NCBI GenBank assembly: GCA_951217055.1
Contig: OX578280.1
Coordinates: 60,149,633-60,213,632 of the forward strand
Reading direction: 5' to 3'
DNA from: Gerris lacustris
Lineage: Eukaryota; Arthropoda; Insecta; Hemiptera; Gerridae
Length of the DNA: 64,000 bases
Shown here: positions 1 through 11,537 of the stretch, one piece after another
Layout of the letters: each line of letters opens with the position of its first letter
Numbering within the stretch: position 1 is the first letter of the stretch
Translations under genes and position numbers: made by a program
Notes under the pieces: model-generated
What the model was told of the DNA's origin: nothing
Databases searched by the model: none
The model's input: the letters and a program-made list of their open reading frames with translations, nothing else

Positions 1-1400
1 TGTATTTAGGTATGCACATATAGATCCAAATGGTGTTGTTTGTGAAATGTTCGCATAGGAGGTGTTTTTAGATTATATTGGCTGCTAGGGAGGTACGATA
101 AAAAAATGTATTTAAAATAAAAAAAAATTAAATGATATAATTTTTAGTTTACAATTTAGTTAAACTTTAACAAGAAAAAAATTATGTATTTAGGGTATGC
201 ACATAAGATCAAATGGTGTTGTATGTAAAATGTTCGCTTAGGAGGTTTTTTTATAGTATATTGGCTGCTAGGGAGGTACTACGAAAATCTTTATTTATTT
301 ATTAAATTATGTAATTTTATGTTTTCAATTTACTTAAACTCTCAAAGGAAAGAATTTATGTTTTAGGATATGCACATATAGATCCAAATGGTGTTGTATG
401 TAAAATGTTCGCATAGGAGGTGTTTTTATAGTATATTGGCTGCTAGGGAGGTACTACGAAAATGTTAATTTTTAAACTTTTTTTTTATAAATGATACAAT
501 TTGCTTAAACTGTCACAAGAAAGACGTTATGTATTTAGGGTATGCACATATAGATCCAAATGTTGTTGTATGTAAAATGTTCGCATAGGAGGTGTTTTTA
601 GATTATATTGGCAGCTAGGGAGGTACGATAAAAAAATGTATTTAAAATAAAAAAAATTAAATGATATAATTTTTAGTTTACAATTTAGTTAAACTTTAAC
701 AAGGAAAAAATTATGTATTTAGGGTATGCACATATAGATCCAAATGGTGTTGTATGTAAAATGTTCGCATAGGAGGTGTTTTTAGATTATATTGGCTGCT
801 AGGGAGGTGCGACAAAAATCTTTATTTTTATTTTTTTTTTAAATGGTGAAATTTTATGTTTAATTTACTTAAACTCTCAAAGGAAAGAATTTATGTTTTT
901 TGGATTTGCACATATAGATCCAAAGGGTGTTGTATGTGAAATGTTCGCTTAGGAGGTGTTTTTATATTATATTGGCAGCTAGGGAGGTATTCAATTATTT
1001 TAATTTTTTAAAAAAATCTGTTTAATAAAAATAAGTAATTAATCGTTTTTTTTACTTAATTAAAACTACACGAATAAATAATTTAGTAATGAGGTTATGA
1101 ACTTATGGATCATATTGGTCTTGTATGCACTATGTATGCTGAGGATGTGGTTTTATATTATAATGGCTGCTAGGGAGGTACGGAAAATCTTTATTTATTT
1201 TTTTAAAAAAAACAAAGATTTTCCGTTCCTCTCTAACCCCTAACGTACCTCCGTACCTCCCTAAACTTAAAATGTCACAAGAAACTAGTTATGTATTTAG
1301 GGTAGGTATGCTAAATGCACATATAAATCCATATGGTGTTGTATGTGATAAGTTCGCTTGGGAGTTGTTATTATACTTTATTGGCTGCGCTATGGGGGTA
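1..1400. repeat. Satellite-like tandem array with higher-order period
   Basis: About eight head-to-tail monomers of 171-203 bp start near 1, 185, 359, 530, 714, 894, 1097 and 1290. Each has a conserved core: a start like TGTATTTAGGGTATGCACAT, then GTTCGCATAGGAGGTG, then GGCTGCTAGGGAGGTA, followed by a variable AT-rich tail. The tails alternate: monomer 4 resembles monomer 1, and monomer 5 resembles monomer 2, giving a three-monomer higher-order period of about 530 bp. Monomers after 900 are progressively more diverged. At 1170-1233 the AGGGAGGTACGG segment is followed by its inverted copy, so that monomer can form a hairpin (perfect inner arms 1181-1192 and 1214-1225). The array runs off the left edge. 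No coding capacity is seen. Confidence 0.9.
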
Positions 1401-1479
1401 TGAATATAAAATTATTTCTTTCATAAAAAGTACTGAGGAATTTAATTGTTGTTAAAAATGCTATTGTATGTGATATGAA

Positions 1480-1670
1480 GACTCGGATGTTCGCTAGGGA
1501 GGCATTAATGTCTGGAATGGCACCTCCGAGTCTCCCTTGCGAACAGTCCGCAAGGGAGACTCAGATGTTCGCTAGGGAGGCATTAATGTCTGGATTGGCA
1601 CCTCTGGCCGCGAGGGAGACATGGCCGCCAGAGAAGCGTTTTTGGCTGAAAATGTTCGCTAGGGAAGCAA
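1480..1670. repeat. Short direct repeat with perfect 14-bp hairpin
   Basis: Two near-identical copies (1480-1527 and 1558-1606) begin GACTC(G/A)GATGTTCGCTAGGG and a third shortened copy lies near 1648-1670. They share GTTCGCTAGGGAGG with the upstream satellite core, so this is probably a derived edge of that array. Between the copies, 1528-1541 and 1549-1562 are perfect inverted arms (GAGTCTCCCTTGCG) around a 7-nt loop. This stretch is clearly more GC-rich than its surroundings. An ATG-initiated frame crosses it and continues into the TA tract, but has no protein-like character. Confidence 0.85.
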
Positions 1671-1676
1671 GTTTAT

Positions 1677-2539
<863 letters not shown>

Positions 2540-2545
2540 TTTTTG

Positions 2546-3141
2546 CTTCCGAGCTTACCGAAGGTAACGGAAGCTATGTGATCGTTCTGAAGAACGAAAA
2601 AGTTTTATGTCTCCGATTTCAAAAATTCCAAGACAGAAATCTGTTTCAGACATCAGGGAACATTTTTTGTTGTCTGTCTGTCGGTCTGTCGTTCAATTTT
2701 TGCGAACCAGCATATCTTAAAAACTACACGTTCAAGTTTAATGAAATTTGGGTGGTAGGTCATAATTAGCCCATTGTTGGTCCCATATAAGTTTCAACCT
2801 TCTGCGCCTATTTGTTTCTCTTCCACATGCGCACAAACATACATTTATTTACACCTATAGCTTCAAAAGTACTTATTTGATTTGAATGGAACTTTTATAG
2901 TTTATCGAAAGTAGCCCTCAGAGATCCCCATATTATTTTGAACCGTCTGCGCTCTTTAACTTTTGCTAAATTGATACTTTATTTCATGTAAAGAACCAAA
3001 CTATTTTGACAGATTAAAAAAACGGGTGAAACAATTATACCAATTAGACAATAATGGCTTGTAAAAGCATGAAATCAATGATGTACGTGGATAGAATGCG
3101 AGGATGCTAGGTGCCACACCAATTGGTAGTCTATTTTTTAC
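2546..3141 (+). repeat. Interspersed repeat family B, near full-length
   Basis: It begins with TTCCGAGCTTACCGAAGGTA, followed by GAACGATC-type sequence, CAGACATCAGGGAACATTTT, a GTCTGTCTGTCGGTCTGTC run, AACATATCTTAAAAACTA and a T-rich tail ending with GATGCGAGGATGCT...GCCAC...AATTGGTAGTCTATTTTTT. The same order of blocks is seen at 18023-18612 and 54480-55170, so the full unit is about 600-690 bp. Partial copies lie at 5943, 9596, 19080, 23650, 25021, 28386, 29440 and 51775. I see no TIRs and no long ORF. It could be a non-autonomous DNA element or a SINE-like unit; its class is undetermined. Confidence 0.8.
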
Positions 3142-3480
3142 TGTTATGACTTATATCTTTCTCAATCTAGTGCTATTAGTTAAAAGGGGAGGACGAACTA
3201 CTTGTTTCAACCTTATAATTAGGCCTTATTTGGACCCACATTCACTAAACCCGTATGGAATCCAGCCACTTTACACAATATTGAGACATGTAAATAAAGT
3301 GCCATGATGTAGGATTGAACCCGTGACCGTGACCTTGATCATACCCTTGGATTAGATGGCCAAGCAACGGGACTAGTTACTTTATCACCACGATCACACT
3401 GGACCCCAATTTTCATTTTAAGTTAATAATATTATTTGTTTGTCTGGCATTTTTCGTGATTTTCTCGAAACCTTTTTACT
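3142..3480. other. No feature recognised
   Basis: The stretch includes a 67-codon open frame (3104-3307) that overlaps the end of repeat family B and has no recognisable domain, so it is not called as a gene. Confidence 0.5.
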
Positions 3481-3840
3481 CTCACTTATTTAACTTAACT
3501 TGTCTCCAAACTAAAGCTTGCTTAGATTGTGAACTTACGATTACAATGCATTAATCAGTCGTTAGTTAATAAATTAATTAATTTAGTTAAAATTCGAAGT
3601 ACTAATAGTGACGTATATATTTTTTATGTATTTATCTAAACTCATTACAAATAAATAATCTATTTTCTGGGCTGAACTTGACCAGATTATGTACTTTCGA
3701 ATACACTACATTAATCAGTCGTTAGTTAATAAATTAATTAATTTAGTTAAAGTTCGTAGTACGAATATTGTGGTATTATTATTTATCCAAACTCATAAGA
3801 AGTAAATAATTTCTTTTTTGGGCTGAATTTAAAAAAAAAA
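3481..3840. repeat. Imperfect tandem duplication, about 160-bp period
   Basis: The block CATTAATCAGTCGTTAGTTA and its AT-rich continuation (AATTTAGTTAAA.TTCG.AGTAC) occurs at 3548-3610 and again at 3708-3770. Both copies are followed by CCAAACTCAT/CTAAACTCAT...AAATAAT...TTTT.GGGCTGAA. Related sequence (ACTTGTCTCCAAA, CTAGAAAGCTGAAC) recurs near 43150-43430 and 58650-58760, so this is part of a dispersed low-copy family. Confidence 0.7.
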
Positions 3841-4230
3841 AGTTAAACTAAAATATCAATTCATACGAAGACCCCCATATAGACATTTTATCTTTCACAA
3901 CCAAATGTTCCATCGACGATGAATCTTTTTCAAATATTTTATGTGGGTCGTTTAGTTTTATGCCCACCTGTCATTTTAATTAGAGTTCTAAAAGGTCAGC
4001 TAAATTTATAATTATGCAAAATAATGTATAAAATATTTGAAATTATAGAAATATGTACTTTGATATTTTGAATCTAACTGTATTTATACATATTGCAACA
4101 GGTATAAACATATTTTTATTTATTGGTCTTCTAAATATAACCCTGACATTTAAATAACAGCATAAAATAAATCAATGTTTTATCTGCTAGGAATATGTTT
4201 ATTAATAAATAACGAATTAGAAAGATATTA
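3841..4230. other. AT-rich DNA, no feature recognised
   Basis: No ORF, RNA gene or repeat is recognised here. Confidence 0.5.
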
Positions 4231-4672
4231 GTGAGATACTGTTACCTAGTGAGAAAATTAACTAAATTAGTAGGATACTGTTACCTAGTGAGAAAATTAA
4301 TTAAATTAGTGAGATACTGTTACCTAGTGAGAAAATTAATTAAATTAGTGAGATACTGTTACCTAATGAGAAAATTAACTAAATTAGTGAGGTACTGTTA
4401 CCTAGTGAGAAAATTAATTAAATTTGTGAGATACTGTTACCTAGTGAGAAAATTAATTAAATTAGTGAGATACTGTTACCTAGTAAGAAAATTAATTAAA
4501 TTAGTGAGATACTGTTATCTAATGAGAAAATTAATTAAATTAGTGAGATACTGTTACCTAGTGAGAAAATTAATTAAATTAGTGACATACTGTTACCTAG
4601 TAAGAAAATTAATTAAATTAGTGAGATACTGTTATCTAGTGAGAAAATTAATTAAATTAGTAAGTTACTGCA
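4231..4672. repeat. 39-bp minisatellite, 11 copies plus a partial
   Basis: Units start at 4231 and every 39 bp up to 4621, with a partial copy from 4660. The consensus begins GTGAGATACTGTTACCTAGT and ends GAGAAAATTAATTAAATTA. Units differ by a few substitutions only (for example TTACCTAATGAG or TTATCTAGTGAG), with no length change, so the array is highly regular. Because 39 is a multiple of three, an open frame of 166 codons (13-residue repeat VRYCYLVRKLIKL) runs through it. That frame has a GTG rather than ATG start and no surrounding gene structure. Confidence 0.95.
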
Positions 4673-4787
4673 CCTTGCTTATTTCATTATTTCTAATTTA
4701 TATCAAACTCATTAATAGGTGCTCATGTTAGTACTGAATTGAAAAAATATATTCAGAATTTCTTCAATTATTTTTTAATCTATTTTT

Positions 4788-5455
4788 ACTTTCTCATATA
4801 AAGAGAAAGTATTGTGATAACCAGAAATAATAAAAAAAAGTCTGTCTATCATCTGCGTCTGTCTGTACGGCTGGAGCCTAAACTACTGGACCGATATTGA
4901 CGAAATTTCGCATACATGTTAAGAAAAATCATATCCTGAGGCGAAATCAAGAAATTAATTTTAGCCTCAAATTTAGGGGCGCTGTACCCCAAAAACTCTG
5001 AAACAACGTGAAAAAAAATATATATTGCTCGAAAACTGTTCCGACTATTTTGATTAAAAAATTCTAAAATGTAGTCCATTTAAATACGAATATAAATTAG
5101 CCGTTTTCCCGGGAAAAATTCTAGTTTCTGAGAAAATAGCTATAACCACGGACGGAGAGAGGCTGGGTTCGATTCATCACCAAGAAGAAGTTATTTTTAT
5201 GATAAATTTTCATGAAATGTTCAATAATAATTAAATATACCTTTCGAATACTAATAAATGGAAACATTAGGCTAATTTATTATGAAAATGTATATGAGAA
5301 AGTTTGTCTGAGTTGTCTCGGACCGATTTTCTACAAGTACATGAGATAAAACAACTTTAAATATTATATATATAACGTTAGATTCATTTTAGAAAATAAT
5401 CTTATGAAGTTAAATTCAAGATTAATTAACTTATAATAAACTTGTTTACGAACAA
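4788..5455 (+). repeat. Interspersed repeat family A, full-length copy 1
   Basis: The left end ACTTTCTCATATA (4788-4800) is an exact inverted match to TATATGAGAAAGT at 5291-5303. Similarity to the copy at 11538-12236 continues past this for another 150 bp, to TTGTTTACGAACAA. Internal landmarks are a GTCTGTCTGTACGGCTGGAG block, GAAATTTCGCATACATGTT, GTTTTCCCGGGAAAAAT, and a Pol III box-B-like GGGTTCGATTC (5166-5176). No autonomous coding sequence is present. Other copies or fragments: 15291, 34608, 41290, 56365, 58105 (minus), 59733, 62095, 62835. A non-autonomous element is likely; the class (TIR element or tRNA-related SINE) is unclear. Confidence 0.8.
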
Positions 5456-5942
5456 CATTAGCATACTAATTGTTTAGTTATCACAACAACTTTAGTCTTG
5501 ATACAAGAACATCTTTAGTACAGATTGAGAAGGAATGGAGTTTCGCTGTTAGAAATGACATTATTTAATTAAAGAATAGTGCATTATGTCGGATGCTAAT
5601 GTAACAGCCTTACGTGAGAACACTCATTTAAAATAATGCTGAATCTAATCTCTCTAATCCATTCATTAAGATATTCTCCATCGCCGTCATTATGATAAAA
5701 CTAGATTATTTGCCGGAAAAGCCACTCATCTGGTTCCAGTGGTATTTTTATAGAGTATATTTTTAATTCTTTAATAAAGATTATTGTTTATTTTTAGTTT
5801 TTTGCTTACAAGCCCACAAAGTTAACAGAAGATATTCATTTTGCCTCAAAAAGAGTGCTTCACTGGTAGCGTTATTGCCGTTGAGGACTGTTAAAAATAT
5901 ATAAAATAAATGTGATGTTTAAAGAACAACATTTTTTTGTAA
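5456..5942. other. AT-rich DNA, no feature recognised
   Basis: No coding or RNA signal is recognised between the family A copy and the partial family B copy. Confidence 0.5.
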
Positions 5943-6190
5943 GGCAAAAATCCGTTTCAGACATCAAGGAATATATTTGGTTCCGTATCCGTCCGTCGGT
6001 CTGTCGATATGTCTGTCACTCAAATTTTGCGAACCAACATATCTTAAAAACTATAATCTTCTGATATTAATAAAATTTGGATGGTAGGCCATAATTAGCC
6101 CATTGTTTGTAAACGCATAAAATCATTAAACAATACTAAATAGGATGCGAGGATGCTATATGCCGCTAATTGGTTATCTATTTACAAAAA
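5943..6190 (+). repeat. Family B fragment with internal deletion
   Basis: It carries CCGTTTCAGACATCAAGGAA, the GTCTGTC run, AACATATCTTAAAAACTA and TTTGGATGGTAGGCCATAATT, then jumps directly to the terminal block (GGATGCGAGGATGCT...CTAATTGG). Compared with 2546-3141, several hundred bases of the middle are missing. Confidence 0.75.
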
Positions 6191-6747
<557 letters not shown>

Positions 6748-7330
6748 AAAATAATAAATTATCCATAAATAAATTGATGATATGCTTTAAGTTAGCAATA
6801 AATAAAAGGATTACTATATTTTTGGTTTATTTTATTTTGATAATAATGAGTGTCATCTTTAAACCTGCCAAATCTTGTATTTTATACTTTTGTTTCTTAT
6901 GCAACATTATACTCTTGTGTTTAGTTTTATTTTTCCTTGTAAACAACTTTCTGTTCAAAGGATTTCCAAGATGTCTGCCACCAATATCTGGTAGTCCTTG
7001 AAGGGTAGTGTCTACATGTAGTCCAGGTTGGTAAAGGTAAAATTGAAAACCGGTCCGATTGGGTTCAACATGCTAAATGTCTAAATGGCAACCACAGCTT
7101 ACTCGACTTTTTTTTTATCAAGACGGAGAAAAAAAAGAATGTGTGATGAAACTTGTAAATTGAGCAAAGAACGAGTTAATGGGAAATTGTTTTTAAAAAA
7201 TATAATGCAACTAGCAGTGCAAATTACAGTTTGACAAGAATGAATTCGAAAATGTCTCTAATCAAGAAACAATATTAAATAATCGAAGGTTATGGGTCTT
7301 TTGGGATGTAATAAATTAATAGTAAAAACA
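6748..7330. other. No feature recognised
   Basis: A hydrophobic 75-codon frame (6774-7001) exists but lacks any recognisable domain or splice context, so it is not called. Confidence 0.5.
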
Positions 7331-7540
7331 AATTTTTAAAACAAACTTTTATCTTGGGCCATCCGCCATATTGGATTTAGAGTGAAGATATTTTATTTTT
7401 CGTATTCTTCTCAACACACCCTTTCATTTGATACCCATATCATGGGCTGCTTAAAAAATAACTAGTCCGACATCTGGGGCTGCCCGCCATATTGTATTTA
7501 GAATGACGTCACTTAGGTAAACATTGCAAGTTAAATAAAA
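7331..7540 (+). repeat. Interspersed repeat family K
   Basis: It contains two CCGCCATATTG(G/T)ATTTAG blocks (about 7370 and 7487), CCTTTCATTTGATACCCATA and ATGGGCTGCTTAAAAAATAACTAG. The same blocks occur in inverted orientation at 40545-40740 (TTTTTAAGTACGCCCATAAC, ATGGGTATCAAATGAAAGAG, CCAATATGGCGGACAGCCC). Confidence 0.7.
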
Positions 7541-7564
7541 GCTTGTAAAATAGGAAGATTCTCT

Positions 7565-7960
7565 GGTTGGACTAGCCTATATGGGGCATCATGTATATTA
7601 ATGCAAAAACTTACAAATATAATGCATATATAATTAAAGTGTTTCTTGTATATTGATATAAATTGCATTATTTATGTTTTCTTTTTCATTTCATACTCTC
7701 TTGAAAAACCAGATACGCTGCATCGAAGCCGAGGTAATCTACAACAGGTACATACGCCCAAGATTCTCAAAATCGACCTGTATACAGCTGTGTCTTAAAA
7801 TAGAGGACTGAAGATGGAAATTTTATTAAGAGAAAACTTATGAAATTAAGAAGAATCCATAATTGGTGAATTTTTTATCAATATATAGAAAAGACTTTAA
7901 TTATATGTGCCAGTGTTTTTGCATTTCTATACATGATGCCCCGTATAGGCTAGTCCAACC
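7565..7960. mobile_element. MITE with about 45-bp TIRs
   Basis: The left end GGTTGGACTAGCCTATATGG, continuing into GGCATCATGTATA and ATGCAAAAAC, is mirrored at 7915-7960 by GTTTTTGCATTTCTATACATGATGCC and CCGTATAGGCTAGTCCAACC. The mirror is about 90% identical over about 45 bp. The 396-bp element has no ORF of note. I could not identify a target-site duplication, so the superfamily is undetermined. Confidence 0.85.
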
Positions 7961-8249
7961 TGTTCAAGTGTAGAAATAATTGTTTGATTATAATGTATTT
8001 GTGTGTTATAAGTTCTTCAAAATTACTTTAATAGAGTCGAAGTATAGCAGAATAAGATAAACGATTTTTTTTTTATTTTTCCCAAAACACCCACAATCTT
8101 GGATTATAATAAATTTTAGTGATCACCATTCATTTACAATAATAATAATATACCAAAATTTATTATTATAAAAAAGTTAGGAATAAAGTTATGTACACTA
8201 AGTTAAGAGTAGAGAAATTATACTCTAAAAGTATAACTTCATCGTACAA

Positions 8250-8738
8250 AGCCTCTCACCACCAATAGAAGTCATCTTCAATATCTCTTACTACCACTAG
8301 TAGTCATCTTCAATATCTCTAACTACCACTTGTAGTCATCTTCAATATCTCTAACTACCACTTGTAGTCATCTTCAATATCTCTTACTACCACTTGTAGT
8401 CATCTTCAATATCTCTAACTACCACTTGTAGTCATCTTCAATATCTCTTACTACCACTTGTAGTCATCTTCAATATCTCTAACTACCACTTGTAGTCATC
8501 TTCAATATCTCTTACTACCACTTGTAGTCATCTTCAATATCTCTTACTACCACTAGTAGTCATCTTCAATATCTCTTACTACCACTAGTGGTCATCTTCT
8601 GTATCTCTTACCACCACTAGTAGTCATCGTCAGTATCTCTTACCACCACTAGTGGTCATCTTCATTATCTCTTACCACCACTAGTGGCCATCTTCAGTAT
8701 CTCTTACCACCACTAGCGGTCATCTTCAATGCACGTGA
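8250..8738. repeat. 32-bp minisatellite, 15 copies
   Basis: Units start at 8259 and every 32 bp to 8707; the core is TACCACTTGTAGTCATCTTC then AATATCTCT(A/T)A. Left-hand units carry CTTGTAGTC, right-hand units CTAGTGGTC and CAGTATC, so there is a gradient of variants along the array. Units at 8323-8514 largely alternate CTCTAAC and CTCTTAC, which suggests expansion by a two-unit block. Confidence 0.93.
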
Positions 8739-8875
8739 GATGAGTAGAAATTTGAAAGAGAAAAAGGTTAGAGTAGAAGGAATAAATCGTTTATTATACG
8801 ATAAGCTTTTAACTCCTTCTCATTTCCACATGTCTCACTTGCACTGAAGATGACCCACTAGTGGTGGTTAGAGGA
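8725..8875. repeat. Fold-back flank of the 32-bp minisatellite
   Basis: TTCAATGCACGTGAGATG...AGAAATTTGA (8725-8757) is mirrored by TTCTCATTTCCACATGTCTC...CTTGCACTGAAGATGACC (about 8817-8855). An inverted minisatellite unit (CACTAGTGGTGGTTAGAG, about 8857-8874) follows. The array therefore forms one arm of an inverted structure with about 70 bp between arms. Confidence 0.75.
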
Positions 8876-10279
8876 ACTGAAAATTACCACTATTGGTTAA
8901 ATATAGGCTTTATTCAATAAATATTTTAGTGGAGTGTCGTCATTATTTATTCCAATCAATTTTTAGTATATTTAAAATTTGAACTGTGTTGCACTTTTAA
9001 ACAAGTTTGTTTTTTAATTATATTCTGTATGTGTTAATATGCTTTAGTTAGAGTTAATGTAAAATTAGAGGAAATAATAAACAGGTTTAATGTGGTGTCC
9101 TCAATCAGAAATATAATCTTTAATTAAGTATAAACTGACTATTTCGTTGATTGAAAAATGTTTAAAATTATACTCAATTATAGACTAATTATCCATTAAA
9201 TATTACGTTGATTTAAACGATAGATTATTTTCTATTTACATGGTAAGAAGAATCCTTAAAATTATAGGTGAATTACATACACGTTTAAAATGCTAAATCA
9301 GATTTAAAAGTACCAAATAATAAACAGGTTTTAGATGTGGTCCAATCAGGAAGGATGTGATTCCACGTATTATATAAAATAGACAGATGAAAGAGGAAGG
9401 AACTTTTTTTAATATTACTTTCTATAATTTTATGTAAGAATGTAGAATATATTTAAATTATATTTGATTATTTTTACATCCTAGGCTTCCGCTGACTCTA
9501 ACTAATCCATATCAGAGCTGGCAAGTACACAGCCTGCTGGCCATAATCTTATGCCCTGCAGGCTTACCAAGAGATTTTATTTGATAGATTTAATTGCTTC
9601 CAAGCTTACCGAAGGTAACGGAAGCTATTTTTGTTCAGCTTTTATTTAAAACCGTTCATTTTTTTTTTTTTAATGGTGCATTTAAAAACAGTGCATATAA
9701 ACTGTGCATAAAAAATAAACTTATTCAACCTAAGTTACAGAAGAAGCTACCGACAATATTTTATGTTTTGTGATTATTTCTATAGAAAGAACTGTTAAAG
9801 GAATTAGTTTTAAATCGCTGTCAAAAAATATTTGGATTCAGTCACATATATATTATTTAAATAGTTTATAATAAATCATCAAGAAGACATTAGTTTAAAA
9901 ATCACTTCTTACCATGCCTAAACTTAACGATCATAATTATCACCACTTTTTTAAATCGCTAAAATGAGTGTATACGTAGTATAATAATTTCTTAATTATA
10001 TTGATATCTGCCAATAGGGATTGTATAGGGAAATTTCCCTAAGGGGAATTTAGGGACAAAGTAAGAAAAGAAGGGAAATTGAGCCCAGACTGATTCTTAA
10101 GTCGGGAAGTTAGTAAGTACTTGAGAAAGGGCTCCTATATTTTATATTTAGTACATATATTCATAAAAGATAATTCCAATTTCAAACCAGGGATGTAAAA
10201 AGACACGAATGGATATTAAAGGAAGATACCACTTCTTCTTCGGGAAAGGTAACTTTTTAGAAATTTTCTTTAGTAGTTT
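8876..10279. other. AT-rich DNA with one tiny family B end
   Basis: The only recognised item is TTGCTTCCAAGCTTACCGAA with its continuation GGTAACGGAAGCT at 9594-9627, the 5' end of family B cut off after about 34 bp. No gene is seen in the rest. Confidence 0.55.
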
Positions 10280-10424
10280 GAATCGCTATTTGCAAATTAT
10301 CTTATTAAGATGTAGATATTCATTCTCGCTTAGTTAAATAATTAAAATATTTCTTGATACTAGTTTATAAAACCATCAATTCAAAAATAACACACTCCGT
10401 AGCAAAGTACGGGTATACAGCTAG
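10280..10424 (+). mobile_element. Helitron 3' end fragment
   Basis: TTTGCAAATTATCTTATTAA, then TTTCTTGATACTAGTTTATAA, and the end ACTCCGTAGCAAAGTACGGG-TATACAGCTAG|T match the short Helitron at 35817-36258. CCGTA/TACGG forms a hairpin about 10 bp before the terminal CTAG, and the next base is T, as expected for Helitron insertion between A and T. Its 5' part is missing. Confidence 0.75.
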
Positions 10425-11289
10425 TGTAATTATATAATTAGAAACAAAAATAACAAAAGCAATATCAATAATATAGAAATGTGAGATTAATTGCGTGTGA
10501 AAGTGACTTTCTTTTAATCATTAGATATCAGTAATCATAATAAATGAGCTTTAACAATGAGAACGTTTTATTGGTATTACCTCGGATCATAAGAGACACA
10601 TGTACTAATAGTATATTTCAGAATTAAGAAAATAAAGGCAATTATTAATAGTATAGTAGGTATAGTAAGTCATTAGTAGGTATAGTATAAGAATCAGAAA
10701 GTATTAAAGTATAATAGAAATTTTTCGATCGGTTAATGTTTCTTGAGTTTATAGTTATGATTTACATATGTACTTCAGCAGTTACTTCTACTATTTTGTG
10801 TGCGTAATAAGTAATTAAATAATTTACACATGTTTATATAATAATAATAACTATATTATATTTATAAAAAAAAGCTTCAGAACTTCCGGTGTATGTTCTA
10901 TACTATACGTTACTATACATTACTATGTTCCCACGTATTCTTCCCACTGAAAAAATAAACCTTAAGAAAGCTTCTGGTTATTACAATAAGGAGAGAGTAA
11001 CGTATTCCTGACCCACCTAAACATCTAGATAACTCCTGGATGTACTAATTAAGTGTTTCTAATAATTAAATAACATAATTTTTACGAGACTTTACGCAGT
11101 ATTTGTTTTCTCATATTTACTTATATCTTTAATTATTCATTTTGTTCGTATTTGTTATTAATTACGATACTTTAAAATAGTATGAAGTACCAATTAATTA
11201 AATTGAAAGGAACATCTTTAAACAAAATTAGTTATTTCTACCAAGCTTCATCATTCTTAAACCTTTAAACATTCTTATTCTGATTAACT
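10425..11289. other. AT-rich DNA, no feature recognised
   Basis: No ORF, RNA gene or repeat is recognised. Confidence 0.5.
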
Positions 11290-11505
11290 TCACTGAAACT
11301 GCAAATTGTCGTATGTCAAAAAAGGCATTTTTCATGATAAAATTCTATGATAAAATTATTTATGATAAAATTATTATACCATCTTCATTAAAGAATAATG
11401 AAGATGGCATAATAATTTTATCATATTATTGAAAGAAAATATACACTTTTTTTGCTCTCCGGAAAAATGCCTTTTTTGACATACGACAATTTGCAGTTTC
11501 AGTGA
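11290..11505. mobile_element. 216-bp MITE with perfect 44-bp TIRs
   Basis: 11290-11333 (starting TCACTGAAACTGCAAATTGT) is the exact reverse complement of 11462-11505. Inside lies a second palindrome: arms 11362-11390 and 11396-11424 (29 bp, one mismatch) around a 5-nt loop. The element has no coding capacity. A transcript of either strand would fold into a long hairpin. The perfect TIR identity suggests a recent insertion. The flanks do not show an obvious target-site duplication. Confidence 0.92.
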
Positions 11506-11537
11506 CGTTATAAACTGTAAAATTGATCGGATTTTTT

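Noticed and set aside
4231..4731. 166-codon ORF as a real repetitive protein
   Set aside because: It has no ATG start and no gene context; the frame is open simply because the unit length is 39 bp.
8250..8738. CRISPR-like array
   Set aside because: The 32-bp units follow each other without unique spacers, and the DNA is eukaryotic; the other tandem arrays fail for the same reason.
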